Below, piece after piece: positions 27,557 through 38,381 of a stretch of DNA of 64,000 bases. The notes beneath the pieces were generated by a model, which made no database searches, was not told the origin of the DNA, and worked only from the letters and a program-made list of their open reading frames with translations. This DNA is from Bradymonas sediminis (GTDB lineage: Bacteria > Myxococcota_A > Bradymonadia > Bradymonadales > Bradymonadaceae), in the NCBI RefSeq assembly GCF_003258315.1, contig NZ_CP030032.1:4061001-4125000 (forward strand), read 5' to 3'. Numbering within the stretch: the first letter of the stretch is position 1; every line of letters starts with the position of its first letter. Both the position numbers and the translations under genes were made by a program.

Positions 27557-30154
27557 TTAGCGCGCGCTCACGAACTGCTGGAGCATCTGCCCAAGCGCTG
27601 GCTGGTCGTGGAAGCCCTCGAAGGCGCTGGCGCCCGGGCCAAAGGCGAAGAGCGGCACGAAATTCGCCGAGGTCGGCGCGTTGAGCGCCCCCTTGGCGCG
27701 CTCCACGCCCACCTGGGCGACCCAGCCATATTGAAGCGAGAAATGCAGCGGCGCGAACTCACCTTGCAGCCGCGCGCGCAGCGCCTCATCGCCCTCACAG
27801 GCGACCGTGTCGGCGTTCGCCACCGTCACCGCCTCGACCGGCTGGCACGCCGGGCCGAGCGCCTCGGGCGCCGCCGCGATCTTCTCCAACTCGAAGGTCC
27901 CGCCGAAGTCGACCAGCGCCGCGCCCTGGCAATCATTATGCCCATAATGGTGGTCGATCACCGAGGTGCTATAATCGCGGTCGCCCGTCACGAGCACCAG
28001 CGTCTCGCCGTCGGCCCGCGCAAACTCGACCGCCGCGCGCACGGCCCCATCAAAATCAACCACCGCGTCGACCAGACCACGGTCGCGCTTAAGTCCGCGC
28101 TGGGCCGCGTCGATCTGCGCGCCCTCGACCATCAAAAAGAAGCCCTTATTTTTATCGGATTTTGACGCGTCCTGCGCCTGGCGCGCGAGGTTCTCCAGCG
28201 CGCGTGCGGTCATCTCAGGCAAATTCGAAAACGCCGCATCTTCGCCCGTATAAACGAGGTCAACGCCATCTGATCCCTCGACACGCTCCGCCATCTCGCT
28301 CAACGCATGCGCGATATTTGGGGTCTCGGAGAAGTTTGGCGTATGCGCATAAAACGCCGCCGACGTCGCGCCTGTGATGGCCCCGCTGGTGACCAAACCG
28401 GTCATCATGCCAGCTTGCTCGGAGCGCTCCAATAGCGTCGGCAGGCTCTTCCAGGCGTCGCCCTGGCCGACCCCACCAAGCGCCCCGGCGTGGGTGCGCT
28501 GCCCCGTGGCGAGCGCGGTCGCCGCGGCCGCGGCGTCGTTGGCCAGGCGGTCCGCGCCGTGCGTCGCGACCAGCCCCTGAACCGGCATCTCCATCATCGC
28601 AAGCGATCCTTTTGCGTAATACCCGGCCGTCACGGCGCCCACGCCCATGCCACCTCCAACCATCAGGATGACATTGGTCGGGGTCTTTTCGGCGGTCTCT
28701 TCGACCTGTTTCGCGTCTTCGTCGCTCGCATAAACCGGCACCGTCTCGGCGTCGACCAGGGCCATCAGTCGCGCGCCGAGCACCGCGTTATCGCGACTCG
28801 CCGCGATGGACTGCGCGCCAGGCCCGTGCGCGTAAACCGCGACCATCGCCGCGGTATGCGCCGCGCTAAATCGGCCCTTCCACGCACAAACCCCACGGCT
28901 CGCCAGCGACAGATGCCCGAAGGACAGGCGCATCTCGGAATCCTCCACCTGCGAGAGCGCGCCAAGCCCCGCGAAGTCCGGCGTCCCCTCGCCATATTCC
29001 CCAATCCCCACGGCCGGAAGATGCTCCGGCGACGGGTATTTCGCCTCGACTTCGGCCGCGCGCCCGACCTCGGCCTTCGCCGCGTCGGCGCCGCCGGCCG
29101 CGGCGAGCAGGGGCTTGACCTGCGAAGAATCCAGGACCGAGAAACCGCCGGTCTCGTGGTCACTGGTCACCACGACAAGCGTGTCATCGCGCCCGGCGGC
29201 ATAGTCGAGCGCCGCCTGCACCGTCTCATCGAACTCCAACATCTCTTTGACCACGCCTTCGCCGTCCAGGCTATGCGCGCGCCAGTCGACCTGGGAGCCC
29301 TCGACCATCAAGAAGAAGCCCACCTCATTGTCGCGGTCGAGCACCTCGATGGCCGACTGCATCATCTCGGTGAGCCCCGCCTGACGCTCGGGATTTCCTG
29401 CCTCCTTAAAGTCCGACGGGTCCAAAAGCGCGACCATCTGCCGGGCCGAAGGCGTCGCCTCCTTCATCGCGCCGAGCGTATCTGCGACCGCGTAGCCCTT
29501 CTCTTTAAACGCCGCCATCAGGTCTTTGCCGTCTTTTCGCTTGTCGAAAAAACGCCGCCCACCGCCGATCACCACGTCCACGCCCGAGGCCAGCATATCT
29601 GCGGCCAGGTCGTCATATTGGCGTCGATTCACCCGGTGCCCGGCGAACGCCCCGGGGGTCGCGTGGGTCACGCGCACCGTCGCCACCAGACCGGTCTTCC
29701 ACCCGGCGGCGTGGGCCTTCTCGAGCATCGTCGGGGTCTGATGCGCCGGGTCGGTCTCCTGCTCAACCGTCGTGCCGGGCTTGACCGACATCCCCTCAAA
29801 ATGAGTCTTTCGCCCGGCCGCCAGAGCGGTGGCCGACGCCGCCGAATCGGTGGTCACAAAATCATAGGAATGTGTCGTCACCAGCCCCATGCGCTCCATG
29901 CCCAACATGCTCAGCGGCGCGCCCTTGGCGTAGGTCGCGGCGCTCGCCGCCGACACTCCCATGCCGTCGGCGATCAGATAAATAATGCGCTTGGGGGCGG
30001 CCTCGGTCTTCGCCTCGACCGACGCTTCTTGCGCCTTTGCCGGGGTTTGCTGCCCGTCCGGCTCAACCGTCGTCTTGGGGTGCGAGCAACTCGACACCAT
30101 CACGAGACCAAGCAATAGCAAAAATAAAGCCGCCTTCCCTTTTATCATTCTCAT
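27557..30154 (-). CDS. tandem alkaline phosphatase lipoprotein, second domain inactive
   Basis: A lipoprotein of 865 residues from the ATG at 30154, with lipobox VSSC at Cys23. The open frame reaches 30226, and other Met starts are possible. It has two PhoA-type domains. Domain 1 (about 55-460) keeps the active site: Asp63 (ADGMG), nucleophile Ser104 (TTDSAASATA), Glu285/Asp290/His294 (VEGSQVDWRAH), Asp332-His333 (SDHETGG) and His433 (AAHTAAM). Domain 2 (about 490-865) has the same fold blocks but lost most of them: Gly501 for Asp, Ala541 for Ser, Arg686 and Arg726 for His. Domain 1 should release phosphate from esters; domain 2 may be structural or regulatory. The 85-bp repeat array lies upstream. 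Confidence 0.92.
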   Translation of the reverse strand: MRMIKGKAALFLLLLGLVMVSSCSHPKTTVEPDGQQTPAKAQEASVEAKTEAAPKRIIYLIADGMGVSAASAATYAKGAPLSMLGMERMGLVTTHSYDFVTTDSAASATALAAGRKTHFEGMSVKPGTTVEQETDPAHQTPTMLEKAHAAGWKTGLVATVRVTHATPGAFAGHRVNRRQYDDLAADMLASGVDVVIGGGRRFFDKRKDGKDLMAAFKEKGYAVADTLGAMKEATPSARQMVALLDPSDFKEAGNPERQAGLTEMMQSAIEVLDRDNEVGFFLMVEGSQVDWRAHSLDGEGVVKEMLEFDETVQAALDYAAGRDDTLVVVTSDHETGGFSVLDSSQVKPLLAAAGGADAAKAEVGRAAEVEAKYPSPEHLPAVGIGEYGEGTPDFAGLGALSQVEDSEMRLSFGHLSLASRGVCAWKGRFSAAHTAAMVAVYAHGPGAQSIAASRDNAVLGARLMALVDAETVPVYASDEDAKQVEETAEKTPTNVILMVGGGMGVGAVTAGYYAKGSLAMMEMPVQGLVATHGADRLANDAAAAATALATGQRTHAGALGGVGQGDAWKSLPTLLERSEQAGMMTGLVTSGAITGATSAAFYAHTPNFSETPNIAHALSEMAERVEGSDGVDLVYTGEDAAFSNLPEMTARALENLARQAQDASKSDKNKGFFLMVEGAQIDAAQRGLKRDRGLVDAVVDFDGAVRAAVEFARADGETLVLVTGDRDYSTSVIDHHYGHNDCQGAALVDFGGTFELEKIAAAPEALGPACQPVEAVTVANADTVACEGDEALRARLQGEFAPLHFSLQYGWVAQVGVERAKGALNAPTSANFVPLFAFGPGASAFEGFHDQPALGQMLQQFVSAR

Positions 30155-30267
30155 CGCATTCACCCGAGCCATTGGCGCAATATTACCGAGGTTCAACTTC
30201 TCGATGCCCCGCTTATCATTTGCCACCGTAATTCAAAACCTTCTAGGTATGGCGAGCACTCACTTTT

Positions 30268-30917
30268 GCCAGTGCTTGAAGCGCTGGCTCCGATGTTTTG
30301 ACCTCCCACACTCCGGAGCCAGACCTTCTAGGTCTGGTTATCACTTATTTTTGCCAGTGCTTGAAGCGCTGGCTCCGGTGTTTTGACCTCCCACACTCCG
30401 GAGCCAGACCTTCTAGGTCTGGTTATCACTTATTTTTGCCAGAGCTTGAAGCGCTGGCTCCGATGTTTTGACCTCCCACACTCCGGAGCCAGACCTTCTA
30501 GGTCTGGTTATCACTTATTTTTGCCAGTGCTTGAAGCGCTGGCTCCGGTGTTTTGACCTCCCACACTCCGGAGCCAGACCTTCTAGGTCTGGTTATCACT
30601 TATTTTTGCCAGAGCTTGAAGCGCTGGCTCCGATGTTTTGACCTCCCACACTCCGGAGCCAGACCTTCTAGGTCTGGTTATCACTTATTTTTGCCAGTGC
30701 TTGAAGCGCTGGCTCCGATGTTTTGACCTCCCACACTCCGGAGCCAGACCTTCTAGGTCTGGCTAGCACTCACTTTTGCCAGTGCTTGAAGCGCTGGCTC
30801 CGGCCTAGGTCTGGTTATCACTTATTTTTGCCAGTGCTTGAAGCGCTGGCTCCGGCCTAGGTCTCGTTTTGCCAGTGCTTGAAGCGCTGGCTCCGGCGTT
30901 TTGACCGGCTCCGGACA
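30268..30917. repeat. 85-bp tandem repeat array with nested palindromes
   Basis: Six full 85-bp units start at 30268, 30353, 30438, 30523, 30608 and 30693. A 52-bp unit (30778), a 41-bp unit (30830) and a partial unit (30871) follow. Each full unit contains inverted pairs CCAGACC/GGTCTGG, GGCTCCG/CGGAGCC and GCCAG/CTGGC. Units alternate in small variants (GCCAGTGC or GCCAGAGC; CCGATG or CCGGTG), giving a 170-bp dimer repeated twice (30353-30692). It fills the gap between the DUF4442 gene and the alkaline phosphatase gene, both on the minus strand. It has no plausible coding content. Confidence 0.95.
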
Positions 30918-30922
30918 AATGC

Positions 30923-31429
30923 TCACGCATCCTTCTTCTTGCGCACATACAACACCTTCTCCACCTCGGCCACCACATCGCCCGCCTCGTCGATGACCTC
31001 GACCATGAAGACCGGCTCGACCTTATATTGCTCGGCAGCCTGCGCGCGAATCTCGTCGATCCGCTCCTGGGTCAGCGTGAACACCGCGCGCACTTTACCG
31101 CGCCCGGGCTTGCGAAAATGCACGGTCGCCGCCTTATCCCATACGATATAATCCGGCCCCAGATTCTGCATGATCATCAGCATATAAAAGGGGTCGGTCA
31201 TCGCATAAAGCGAGCCGCCAAAGTGGGTGCCCACGAAATTCTGGTTATAAATCGTCAGGTCCATCGCCACGACCATGCGCCGGTAATCCGGCGAGGCCTC
31301 CTCGATGCGAATCCCGGCGCCCACGAAGGGGGCGTAGAAATTCATCAATTGCTTGATATTGCCGACCAGGAGGGTGCGCCAGGTCCGGGTAAGCTGGCGT
31401 TTTGCGGATTTTAGACTCTTCTTCAACAT
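30923..31429 (-). CDS. DUF4442 hotdog-fold protein (putative thioesterase)
   Basis: A 168-residue protein with the DUF4442 pattern of a hotdog-fold domain. The key block is IYNQNFVGTHFGGSLYAMTDPFYMLM at about residues 60-85, followed by AATVHFRKPGRGKV and a C-terminal beta strand (VAEVEKVLYV). Hotdog proteins of this type often hydrolyse or bind acyl-CoA; activity here is unproven. It has no signal peptide. The 3' end directly abuts the repeat array. hutU lies upstream on the same strand, but a terminator separates them. Confidence 0.82.
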   Translation of the reverse strand: MLKKSLKSAKRQLTRTWRTLLVGNIKQLMNFYAPFVGAGIRIEEASPDYRRMVVAMDLTIYNQNFVGTHFGGSLYAMTDPFYMLMIMQNLGPDYIVWDKAATVHFRKPGRGKVRAVFTLTQERIDEIRAQAAEQYKVEPVFMVEVIDEAGDVVAEVEKVLYVRKKKDA

Positions 31430-31455
31430 CTTCGAGGACCGTTCAGATAGAAAAC

Positions 31456-31489
31456 GCCGATGCGCAAGTTCGAAGACTCGCGCATCGGC
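31456..31489 (-). terminator. intrinsic terminator of hutU
   Basis: GCCGATGCGC (31456-31465) pairs with GCGCATCGGC (31480-31489). On the minus strand it is followed by GTTTTC. It lies 25 bases after the hutU stop. Confidence 0.85.
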
Positions 31490-31513
31490 CGATTTACAGG
31501 GTAAATGTAGAGC

Positions 31514-33166
<1,653 letters not shown>

Positions 33167-33227
33167 GCTTATGCTCTCGTTTTGGATTGAAATGAAATGC
33201 TCTCAAAAGGGGCTACGGCTTCTGGGA

Positions 33228-34496
33228 CTATTCGTCCCAGAAGGTATATTCCATATTGACGTTGATGGTGCCCAGGGCGTCCTCGGACTCGGCCTTGGGG
33301 TATTTGGCTTTTTTGAGCGCGCTCTGCGCACACGCGACGATCTTCTTGTCGTTGATGCCCGAGTGCACGGTCTCAACGCCCTTGAGCTTGCCGTCATGGT
33401 CGACGCTGACCTTGAGGATCAACCGGCCGATGCCGGCAAATTGGCTGCTCTTGACCCGCTTGGCGTAGCATTTCGACAGCGCGTCTTGCTGGGCGCGCAC
33501 GGCGTCGGCGGCCTTGTCATTATCGGCGAAATAATTGGAGTAGACGCTCTCGAATTTGGCCAGCGGTTTGCGCTTATATTTGCGCGTCGAGGCGGAAAAT
33601 TTTTGCACGTCTTCGCCCTGCGCATCCATGACGAAGATCGACTTATTGGTGAGCACGACGATCTCGTTTTTGCCATCCAGGTCGAGGTCTTTGACCAGCG
33701 CGCTCACGGCTTTGCCGTCGAGCTTGACGCTCTTAACGGGTTTATCAGAGGCCTTCGAGCCGATCAGTAAATTATTGCCGTCGACGTTCAACACCTGGTC
33801 GGCGTTGCCGTCCAGGTTAAGGTCGACGCCCTCTTCGCCGCTGAGCAATTTCGGGTCGACGGGCTCAAGCGCGCCGTCCACCGCGCCGCCCGCCTCAATC
33901 TCGGGCGAGTCGACCGACGCCACCAGCACCTTGCCGCTGGAGTCGACGCGCACCCAGGACTTCGACCCGGCGAATTTACACTCAAAATCCGGCTTGAGAT
34001 CACCGCTATGATCGCCGACACGGCAGTCCTCGATGCGCTTACCTGCGTTCAATTCCCAGGCGAATTGCCCGTCATAGGTATAGACCTTGAGGGTTTTTCC
34101 GTCGTTGCAGGCGATGTCGAGGTTATTGCTGGAGATAAAACTCCCCAGCATCGTCTGCTTGCATCCCTTCTCGAGCTGCCACATCGGGTTGGATTTGGAG
34201 TCGAGAAAGAAGACCGGTTTGCCCGCGCCAACCAGCTCAACGCGACCGTTTTTATTGAGATCGACCGCGTAGAGCGAATCGAAGCCCTCGCCGATATTAC
34301 TGGCCTTCCACGAATAGGCGCGCGTGGGCTTTTTGTCTTTGGAGAGAAAGATAACGCCGTTTGAAGTCCGCACTAAAACCGGCACCTCAGCGTCGGGCCA
34401 ATCATAGATACCCGGGTTCGCGACGGCCTGCCCGGCGGTCGCGGTGACGAAAAAAAGAGCCGAGAAAATAAGCAAAAAGCGTGTAGAATTCTTCAT
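33228..34496 (-). CDS. secreted protein with FG-GAP-like repeats and AgmX/PglI-type C-terminal domain
   Basis: A 422-residue exported protein with an N-terminal signal peptide ending near ANPG. Residues about 60-310 contain repeated DLNKNGRVELV, GDHSGDLKPDF, DLNLDGNADQVL and DLDLDGKNEIVVL units, which are FG-GAP/VCBS-like calcium-binding loops of a beta-propeller. The last 90 residues (GRLILKVSVDHDGKLKGVETVHSGI to YTFWDE) match the TonB-C-like AgmX/PglI domain known from myxobacterial gliding-associated proteins. The fusion of a propeller with this domain suggests an envelope-spanning or periplasmic role, but the function is unknown. A stem-loop straddles the stop codon (33219-33243) without a good T-run. 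Confidence 0.75.
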   Translation of the reverse strand: MKNSTRFLLIFSALFFVTATAGQAVANPGIYDWPDAEVPVLVRTSNGVIFLSKDKKPTRAYSWKASNIGEGFDSLYAVDLNKNGRVELVGAGKPVFFLDSKSNPMWQLEKGCKQTMLGSFISSNNLDIACNDGKTLKVYTYDGQFAWELNAGKRIEDCRVGDHSGDLKPDFECKFAGSKSWVRVDSSGKVLVASVDSPEIEAGGAVDGALEPVDPKLLSGEEGVDLNLDGNADQVLNVDGNNLLIGSKASDKPVKSVKLDGKAVSALVKDLDLDGKNEIVVLTNKSIFVMDAQGEDVQKFSASTRKYKRKPLAKFESVYSNYFADNDKAADAVRAQQDALSKCYAKRVKSSQFAGIGRLILKVSVDHDGKLKGVETVHSGINDKKIVACAQSALKKAKYPKAESEDALGTINVNMEYTFWDE

Positions 34497-34780
34497 CGTT
34501 TCAACTCCCGAATAATTGCGCCACAGCGAAGACTCACTCAGCGCGTGGTCTGTGTCGGGGCGTATTTTAGGATAGATGCGCGCCTAAAACCAACCCTCGA
34601 CTTGCACCCCATGAGGTAGCGATTCCGCGCCCGAGCGTCAACACAAGCCCTGCCTCAAAGCCCGCGCTCGCGCCCCCGCCCGCGGCGTGACCCCCGGGCA
34701 TCCGCGTCGACATTCAGCATCGAGGACCGCCCAGCGCGCGGCCATCTCATCGTTACTGCTCCCACGACCCCGATGTAGCT
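34497..34780. other. intergenic region, nothing recognised
   Basis: This divergent gap between the AgmX-domain gene and the acetyltransferase gene should hold both promoters. I see no repeat, RNA gene or convincing operator. Confidence 0.35.
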
Positions 34781-35368
34781 ATGCTCGAATTAATCCGCCC
34801 CACCGCATCGCTAAAGCAGAGTTATCTCGAAGCGCTCGCCGAGTTTCACGCGGAGCGCCGTTTTCTATACCACCGTCTCGACGTGCTACAGCGCAATTTC
34901 GATGCGCACGTCCAGGCCGAATGCGCGCTGATTCATTGGGAAAATATCGCGCTCTTTCGCGTGCCGGAGACCATCTATTGGCTCGCGGATGACGACACCT
35001 TCGTGGGACGATTCGAGCTGCGCCATCGCCTGGACAACCTGGCCGATGATATCGGCGGGCATATCGGCTACTCGATCCGCCCGGGCCGCCGGCGCCAGGG
35101 TTACGGGGCGGCGATCCTGAAATTAGGGCTCGAAAAGGCCGCCCAGCGCGGGCTCTCGCGCGTGCTGCTGACCTGCGATCCTGACAATACCGCCTCGCGA
35201 AAGATCATCGAGAAGAACGGCGGGCTCTTCGAGAAACGCATCGAACGCATGATCGACGGCGTCCTCTATTGCAAACTTCGCTATTGGATCGAGGTCCCCA
35301 TCGCCCACCCGGCCGGACTGGCGAATATGGGGGCTGAACGCAAAACGGGCCATCAACCCGGAATTTGA
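34781..35368 (+). CDS. GNAT family N-acetyltransferase
   Basis: A 195-residue acetyltransferase. The acetyl-CoA pyrophosphate-binding block reads RPGRRRQGYGAAILKLGLEKA, matching the (R/Q)xxGx(G/A) motif. It is followed by the VLLTCDPDNTASRKIIEKNGG helix-strand typical of the fold. GRFELRHRLDNLADDIGGHIGYSIRP is the strand before the motif and resembles small predicted acetyltransferases from Firmicutes. The substrate cannot be told. The gene converges on rhlE, and a terminator overlaps its last codons. Confidence 0.87.
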   Translation: MLELIRPTASLKQSYLEALAEFHAERRFLYHRLDVLQRNFDAHVQAECALIHWENIALFRVPETIYWLADDDTFVGRFELRHRLDNLADDIGGHIGYSIRPGRRRQGYGAAILKLGLEKAAQRGLSRVLLTCDPDNTASRKIIEKNGGLFEKRIERMIDGVLYCKLRYWIEVPIAHPAGLANMGAERKTGHQPGI

Positions 35369-35382
35369 GGTCGATGGCCCGT
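35345..35382 (+). terminator. intrinsic terminator of acetyltransferase gene
   Basis: ACGGGCCATC (35345-35354) pairs with GATGGCCCGT (35373-35382), followed by CTTTGCTTTTG. The left arm lies in the last codons of the acetyltransferase gene. Confidence 0.7.
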
Positions 35383-35440
35383 CTTTGCTTTTGCAATTCC
35401 CTGCGGCGAAGACTCACCTCAGCTCACTGCTTTGCCAAAC

Positions 35441-36829
35441 TCAGCGGCGATTGCCGCCGCGGCGCTTTGCGCCCTCGCCCGATTTCTTTGCGGGCGTGGT
35501 GCTCTTGCGACGCGAGGAATTTCTGCCCCGAGAATTTCCGCCGGACTTGCCGCGCGATTTATTTCTCGAGTTACGGCCACGCGAATTATTTCCGCGACGG
35601 CCACCACCTTTGCTGCTCTTTTTGCGGTCATTACGACTCGCCATCGCGGCTGGGGAGTGAAACTCGTGCTCCTCATCCGGCGGGATCGCCTGAGCGATGG
35701 TCTTCTCGATCGAGCGCAATTTATGCCCTTCCGAGGTATCGCAGAACGAGATGGCCACGCCACTTCGTCCGGCGCGACCGGTTCGACCGATGCGATGGAC
35801 GTAGCTCTCGGCTTCGTCCGGCAGGTCGTAGTTGAACACGTGCGTGACGTCATCCACGTCGATGCCGCGCGAGGCGACGTCGGTCGCCACCAGGATATCG
35901 TAGGAGCCCTTGCGGAATCCGTTGAGCGCGCGGCGGCGAGCGGCCTGCGATTTGTTGCCATGAATGGCGGTCGCGGGGAAGCCGGCCTTCTCCAGGCGCT
36001 CGGTCAGACGGTTTGCGCCGTGCTTGGTGCGCGTGAAGATGATCGAGCGCGACACGTCCGGCGCCTTAAGCAGGTGCACCATCAGGTTCGCCTTGTCGGC
36101 CTTCGTCACGAACATCAAGCGCTGCTCAATGGCGTCGAGCGTCGGGGTTTCCGGCGCGACTTCGACGGTCACGGGGTTGCGCAACATCTGGTTGGCAAGC
36201 TGGACGATGCTCGAGGGCAAGGTCGCCGAGAAGAGCAGGTTCTGGCGCTTCTTGGGCAGCTTATTGATGATCTTGCGGATATCGTTGATGAAACCCATGT
36301 CGAGCATACGATCGGCTTCATCTAGGATGAAGAACTCGATGGCGTTCAGATCGATAAAACCACGGCTCATCAGGTCGAGGAATCGACCCGGCGTTGCCAC
36401 GATAATATCGACGCCCTTTTTAAGGTCGCGAATCTGCGGGCGCTCGCTGACACCACCGTAAATCACGGTGCTGCGCAGCGAGAGGAATTTCCCGTAGGTC
36501 TCGATGCTCGAGCAAATCTGAGCCGCCAACTCACGCGTCGGCGACAAGATCAGTCCACGGGGCACACGTCGGCCCTTCGTGTTCTGGCTCTCGCTCAGAA
36601 TATGAAGCATGGGGAGTGAAAAGGCGGCCGTTTTACCGGTGCCTGTCTGGGCGCAACCGAGCAGATCTCTACCTTCCAAAATCGAAGGAATGGCTTGAGC
36701 TTGAATTTCCGACGGTGATTCGTAATTTTCAGCGGCTATCGCGCGCTGGAGCGGCTCAATAAGATCGAGCTCTTGAAAATTTTCCAAAATGTACCGGGTG
36801 CTGGGAGCCCCCGTCACTCGGGCGCTCAA
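35441..36829 (-). CDS. rhlE: DEAD-box ATP-dependent RNA helicase (RhlE type)
   Basis: A 462-residue RNA helicase. Motifs in order are the Q-motif (PSEIQAQAIP), AQTGTGKT, PTRELAAQI, ATPGRF, DEAD, SAT, IIFTRTKHGA, ATDVASRGIDVDDV and HRIGRTGRAGRSG. The tail from about residue 395 is a basic, Arg/Ser/Gly/Asn-rich extension (SRGRNSRNKSRGK) that would bind RNA non-specifically. This layout fits RhlE/CsdA-like helicases acting in ribosome assembly or cold adaptation. It is monocistronic. Confidence 0.93.
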   Translation of the reverse strand: MSARVTGAPSTRYILENFQELDLIEPLQRAIAAENYESPSEIQAQAIPSILEGRDLLGCAQTGTGKTAAFSLPMLHILSESQNTKGRRVPRGLILSPTRELAAQICSSIETYGKFLSLRSTVIYGGVSERPQIRDLKKGVDIIVATPGRFLDLMSRGFIDLNAIEFFILDEADRMLDMGFINDIRKIINKLPKKRQNLLFSATLPSSIVQLANQMLRNPVTVEVAPETPTLDAIEQRLMFVTKADKANLMVHLLKAPDVSRSIIFTRTKHGANRLTERLEKAGFPATAIHGNKSQAARRRALNGFRKGSYDILVATDVASRGIDVDDVTHVFNYDLPDEAESYVHRIGRTGRAGRSGVAISFCDTSEGHKLRSIEKTIAQAIPPDEEHEFHSPAAMASRNDRKKSSKGGGRRGNNSRGRNSRNKSRGKSGGNSRGRNSSRRKSTTPAKKSGEGAKRRGGNRR

Positions 36830-37206
36830 AAGATGGCGCTTGCTATCACGGTGTTGCGCGCATGTCTAATGCTACCAGCATGCAAGGCGAACAACGGAAA
36901 CAAAAGACACCAAACGCACCTGGCGGGATAAAACCGTATGGGGTCGGTGTCGGGTCGCGGGCCATTAAACAACGAAACCGGCGAGCTATTCCCCGACTTT
37001 GAAATAAATTCGCCCAGAGGCGAAATCATTTCGCGCGCCTTCTATTGGGCCGCCACTGGACCGGCGCCGCTTGCTTGCCATCGTTTTCCTACCTTCCTAC
37101 CAGCGCTGGGTATTTCGAATCGTATCTCCGGGCGACAAGCTCTCGGGCTCCCCGCAGTTAGCCCAGAGCAAAACCAACCCGTAACCCGTTGATTTATCGA
37201 GAGAAC
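36830..37206. other. intergenic region upstream of rhlE
   Basis: This 377-base stretch between the arrestin-like gene (its 5' neighbour on the minus strand) and rhlE should contain the rhlE promoter and leader. I see no RNA gene, repeat or open frame worth calling. Confidence 0.35.
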
Positions 37207-38304
37207 CTACCAGCCACCGGTATCCTCAATCGAATTAAAATCAGGTATCTTCGGCTCGACTTTCGGCGGCACCTCGAGTTGAGCGCGCTCCCCGCCTGTG
37301 CGCACGTCCAGGTAGAGCTTGCGCGTCCAATCCGGCCATCCAGCGACATCGATATGCAGCTCGACAAACCAGGAGAGTTCATTGTCCTGGGCATAAAATG
37401 AGGGCGCGCCCGCCTCAGGTATCGCGAGCAACCCTTCGACATCTATTCGCCCGGGGGTCTCCGAGTTGCGACTCATCTGAATCGGCGCGCTGTATACATT
37501 GTGGCGATAGGTCCGCTCATTCGTCCCGCTGCCCGAGACGACCTCCTCGCGACAAAAAAGCGTCGCGTTGAATTGATGTTGACCTTTTGCCCCGTTGACC
37601 CGAACCCGAAGCGGCACCGTTTCGCCCGTGTGTATCGGCCGCTCGGGCCAATCGACCTCGACCTTGCCCAACCGCACGCTCGCCATTTTATTGCGCAGCG
37701 TCGCGAAGGCCATCAGCAGCGACACCAGTACGAAAACGACGCCCATAAAGACGAGCACGATCCCGGTGAGGATGCCGTCGCCGGTCGCGCCCTGGTAGAC
37801 GAGAAAACACCCCGTCGCCAAAAACAGCCCTGCGAAGGCCAGAAACCCGCCCGACACCCCGCCGTCGTGGTCCTGGCGCAGTTTATCCAGCCTCTCAACG
37901 GCCCATGGTTGTGGCTCAGTCAGCGTCGACGCCCCCTCGATGACCACAAAATCCTGCTCGCATTTCGGGTCGATCGCCCAGGGGATATCTGCCCGCGCGA
38001 GCAAAAACCAATCCACGTTCAAAAAATGCCCGTGATAGCTTAATGGGCCGGCCGGCAGCGCGAGCTCAAACGGGTAGGTCACCCGCTCCCCGGCCTCCCA
38101 ATTGCCGCTAAATAATTCGACAGAGGCCACCTCATTGGCGACGCGATTGCCGCGCCCGTGCGTATGCCAGCCCATGACCAGGCTCAGCGCCTTGCACTTG
38201 CAGGCGTCGCTCACCTCGACGGTGACCACCCCGCGCACCACCCCGCCGGCCGGATGGCCCGCGCCAAAATCATCCAATTCAATCGAGATATCGCACTTCG
38301 ACAT
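37207..38304 (-). CDS. arrestin-like membrane protein (copy 1)
   Basis: A 365-residue protein. The first half (GGVVRGVVTVEVSDACKCKAL, YPFELALPAGPLSYHGHFLNVDWFLLARADIPWA) has the strand pattern and ILxY/W sugar-free arrestin/Vps26-like look of proteins with a split immunoglobulin-like fold. Two membrane helices follow (about residues 155-210). A second beta-rich domain (GETVPLRVRVNG, SGSGTNERTYRHNVYSAPIQ, ELHIDVAGWPDWTRKLYLDV) ends the protein. No signal peptide is seen. It is a paralogue of the gene at 38382, in tandem 77 bases downstream of it, and both lie downstream of a P-loop ATPase. Function unknown. Confidence 0.7.
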   Translation of the reverse strand: MSKCDISIELDDFGAGHPAGGVVRGVVTVEVSDACKCKALSLVMGWHTHGRGNRVANEVASVELFSGNWEAGERVTYPFELALPAGPLSYHGHFLNVDWFLLARADIPWAIDPKCEQDFVVIEGASTLTEPQPWAVERLDKLRQDHDGGVSGGFLAFAGLFLATGCFLVYQGATGDGILTGIVLVFMGVVFVLVSLLMAFATLRNKMASVRLGKVEVDWPERPIHTGETVPLRVRVNGAKGQHQFNATLFCREEVVSGSGTNERTYRHNVYSAPIQMSRNSETPGRIDVEGLLAIPEAGAPSFYAQDNELSWFVELHIDVAGWPDWTRKLYLDVRTGGERAQLEVPPKVEPKIPDFNSIEDTGGW

Positions 38305-38381
38305 ATAATTTCCGTTGCGGTCCTGAATGCTTGCTTCAAATATCGCTGCCCATAAAGACGCCCGAGCCCACGCCTGCGGTT

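Noticed and set aside
30268..30917. CRISPR array
   Set aside because: Repeats are contiguous 85-bp units with no unique spacers and no cas genes nearby.
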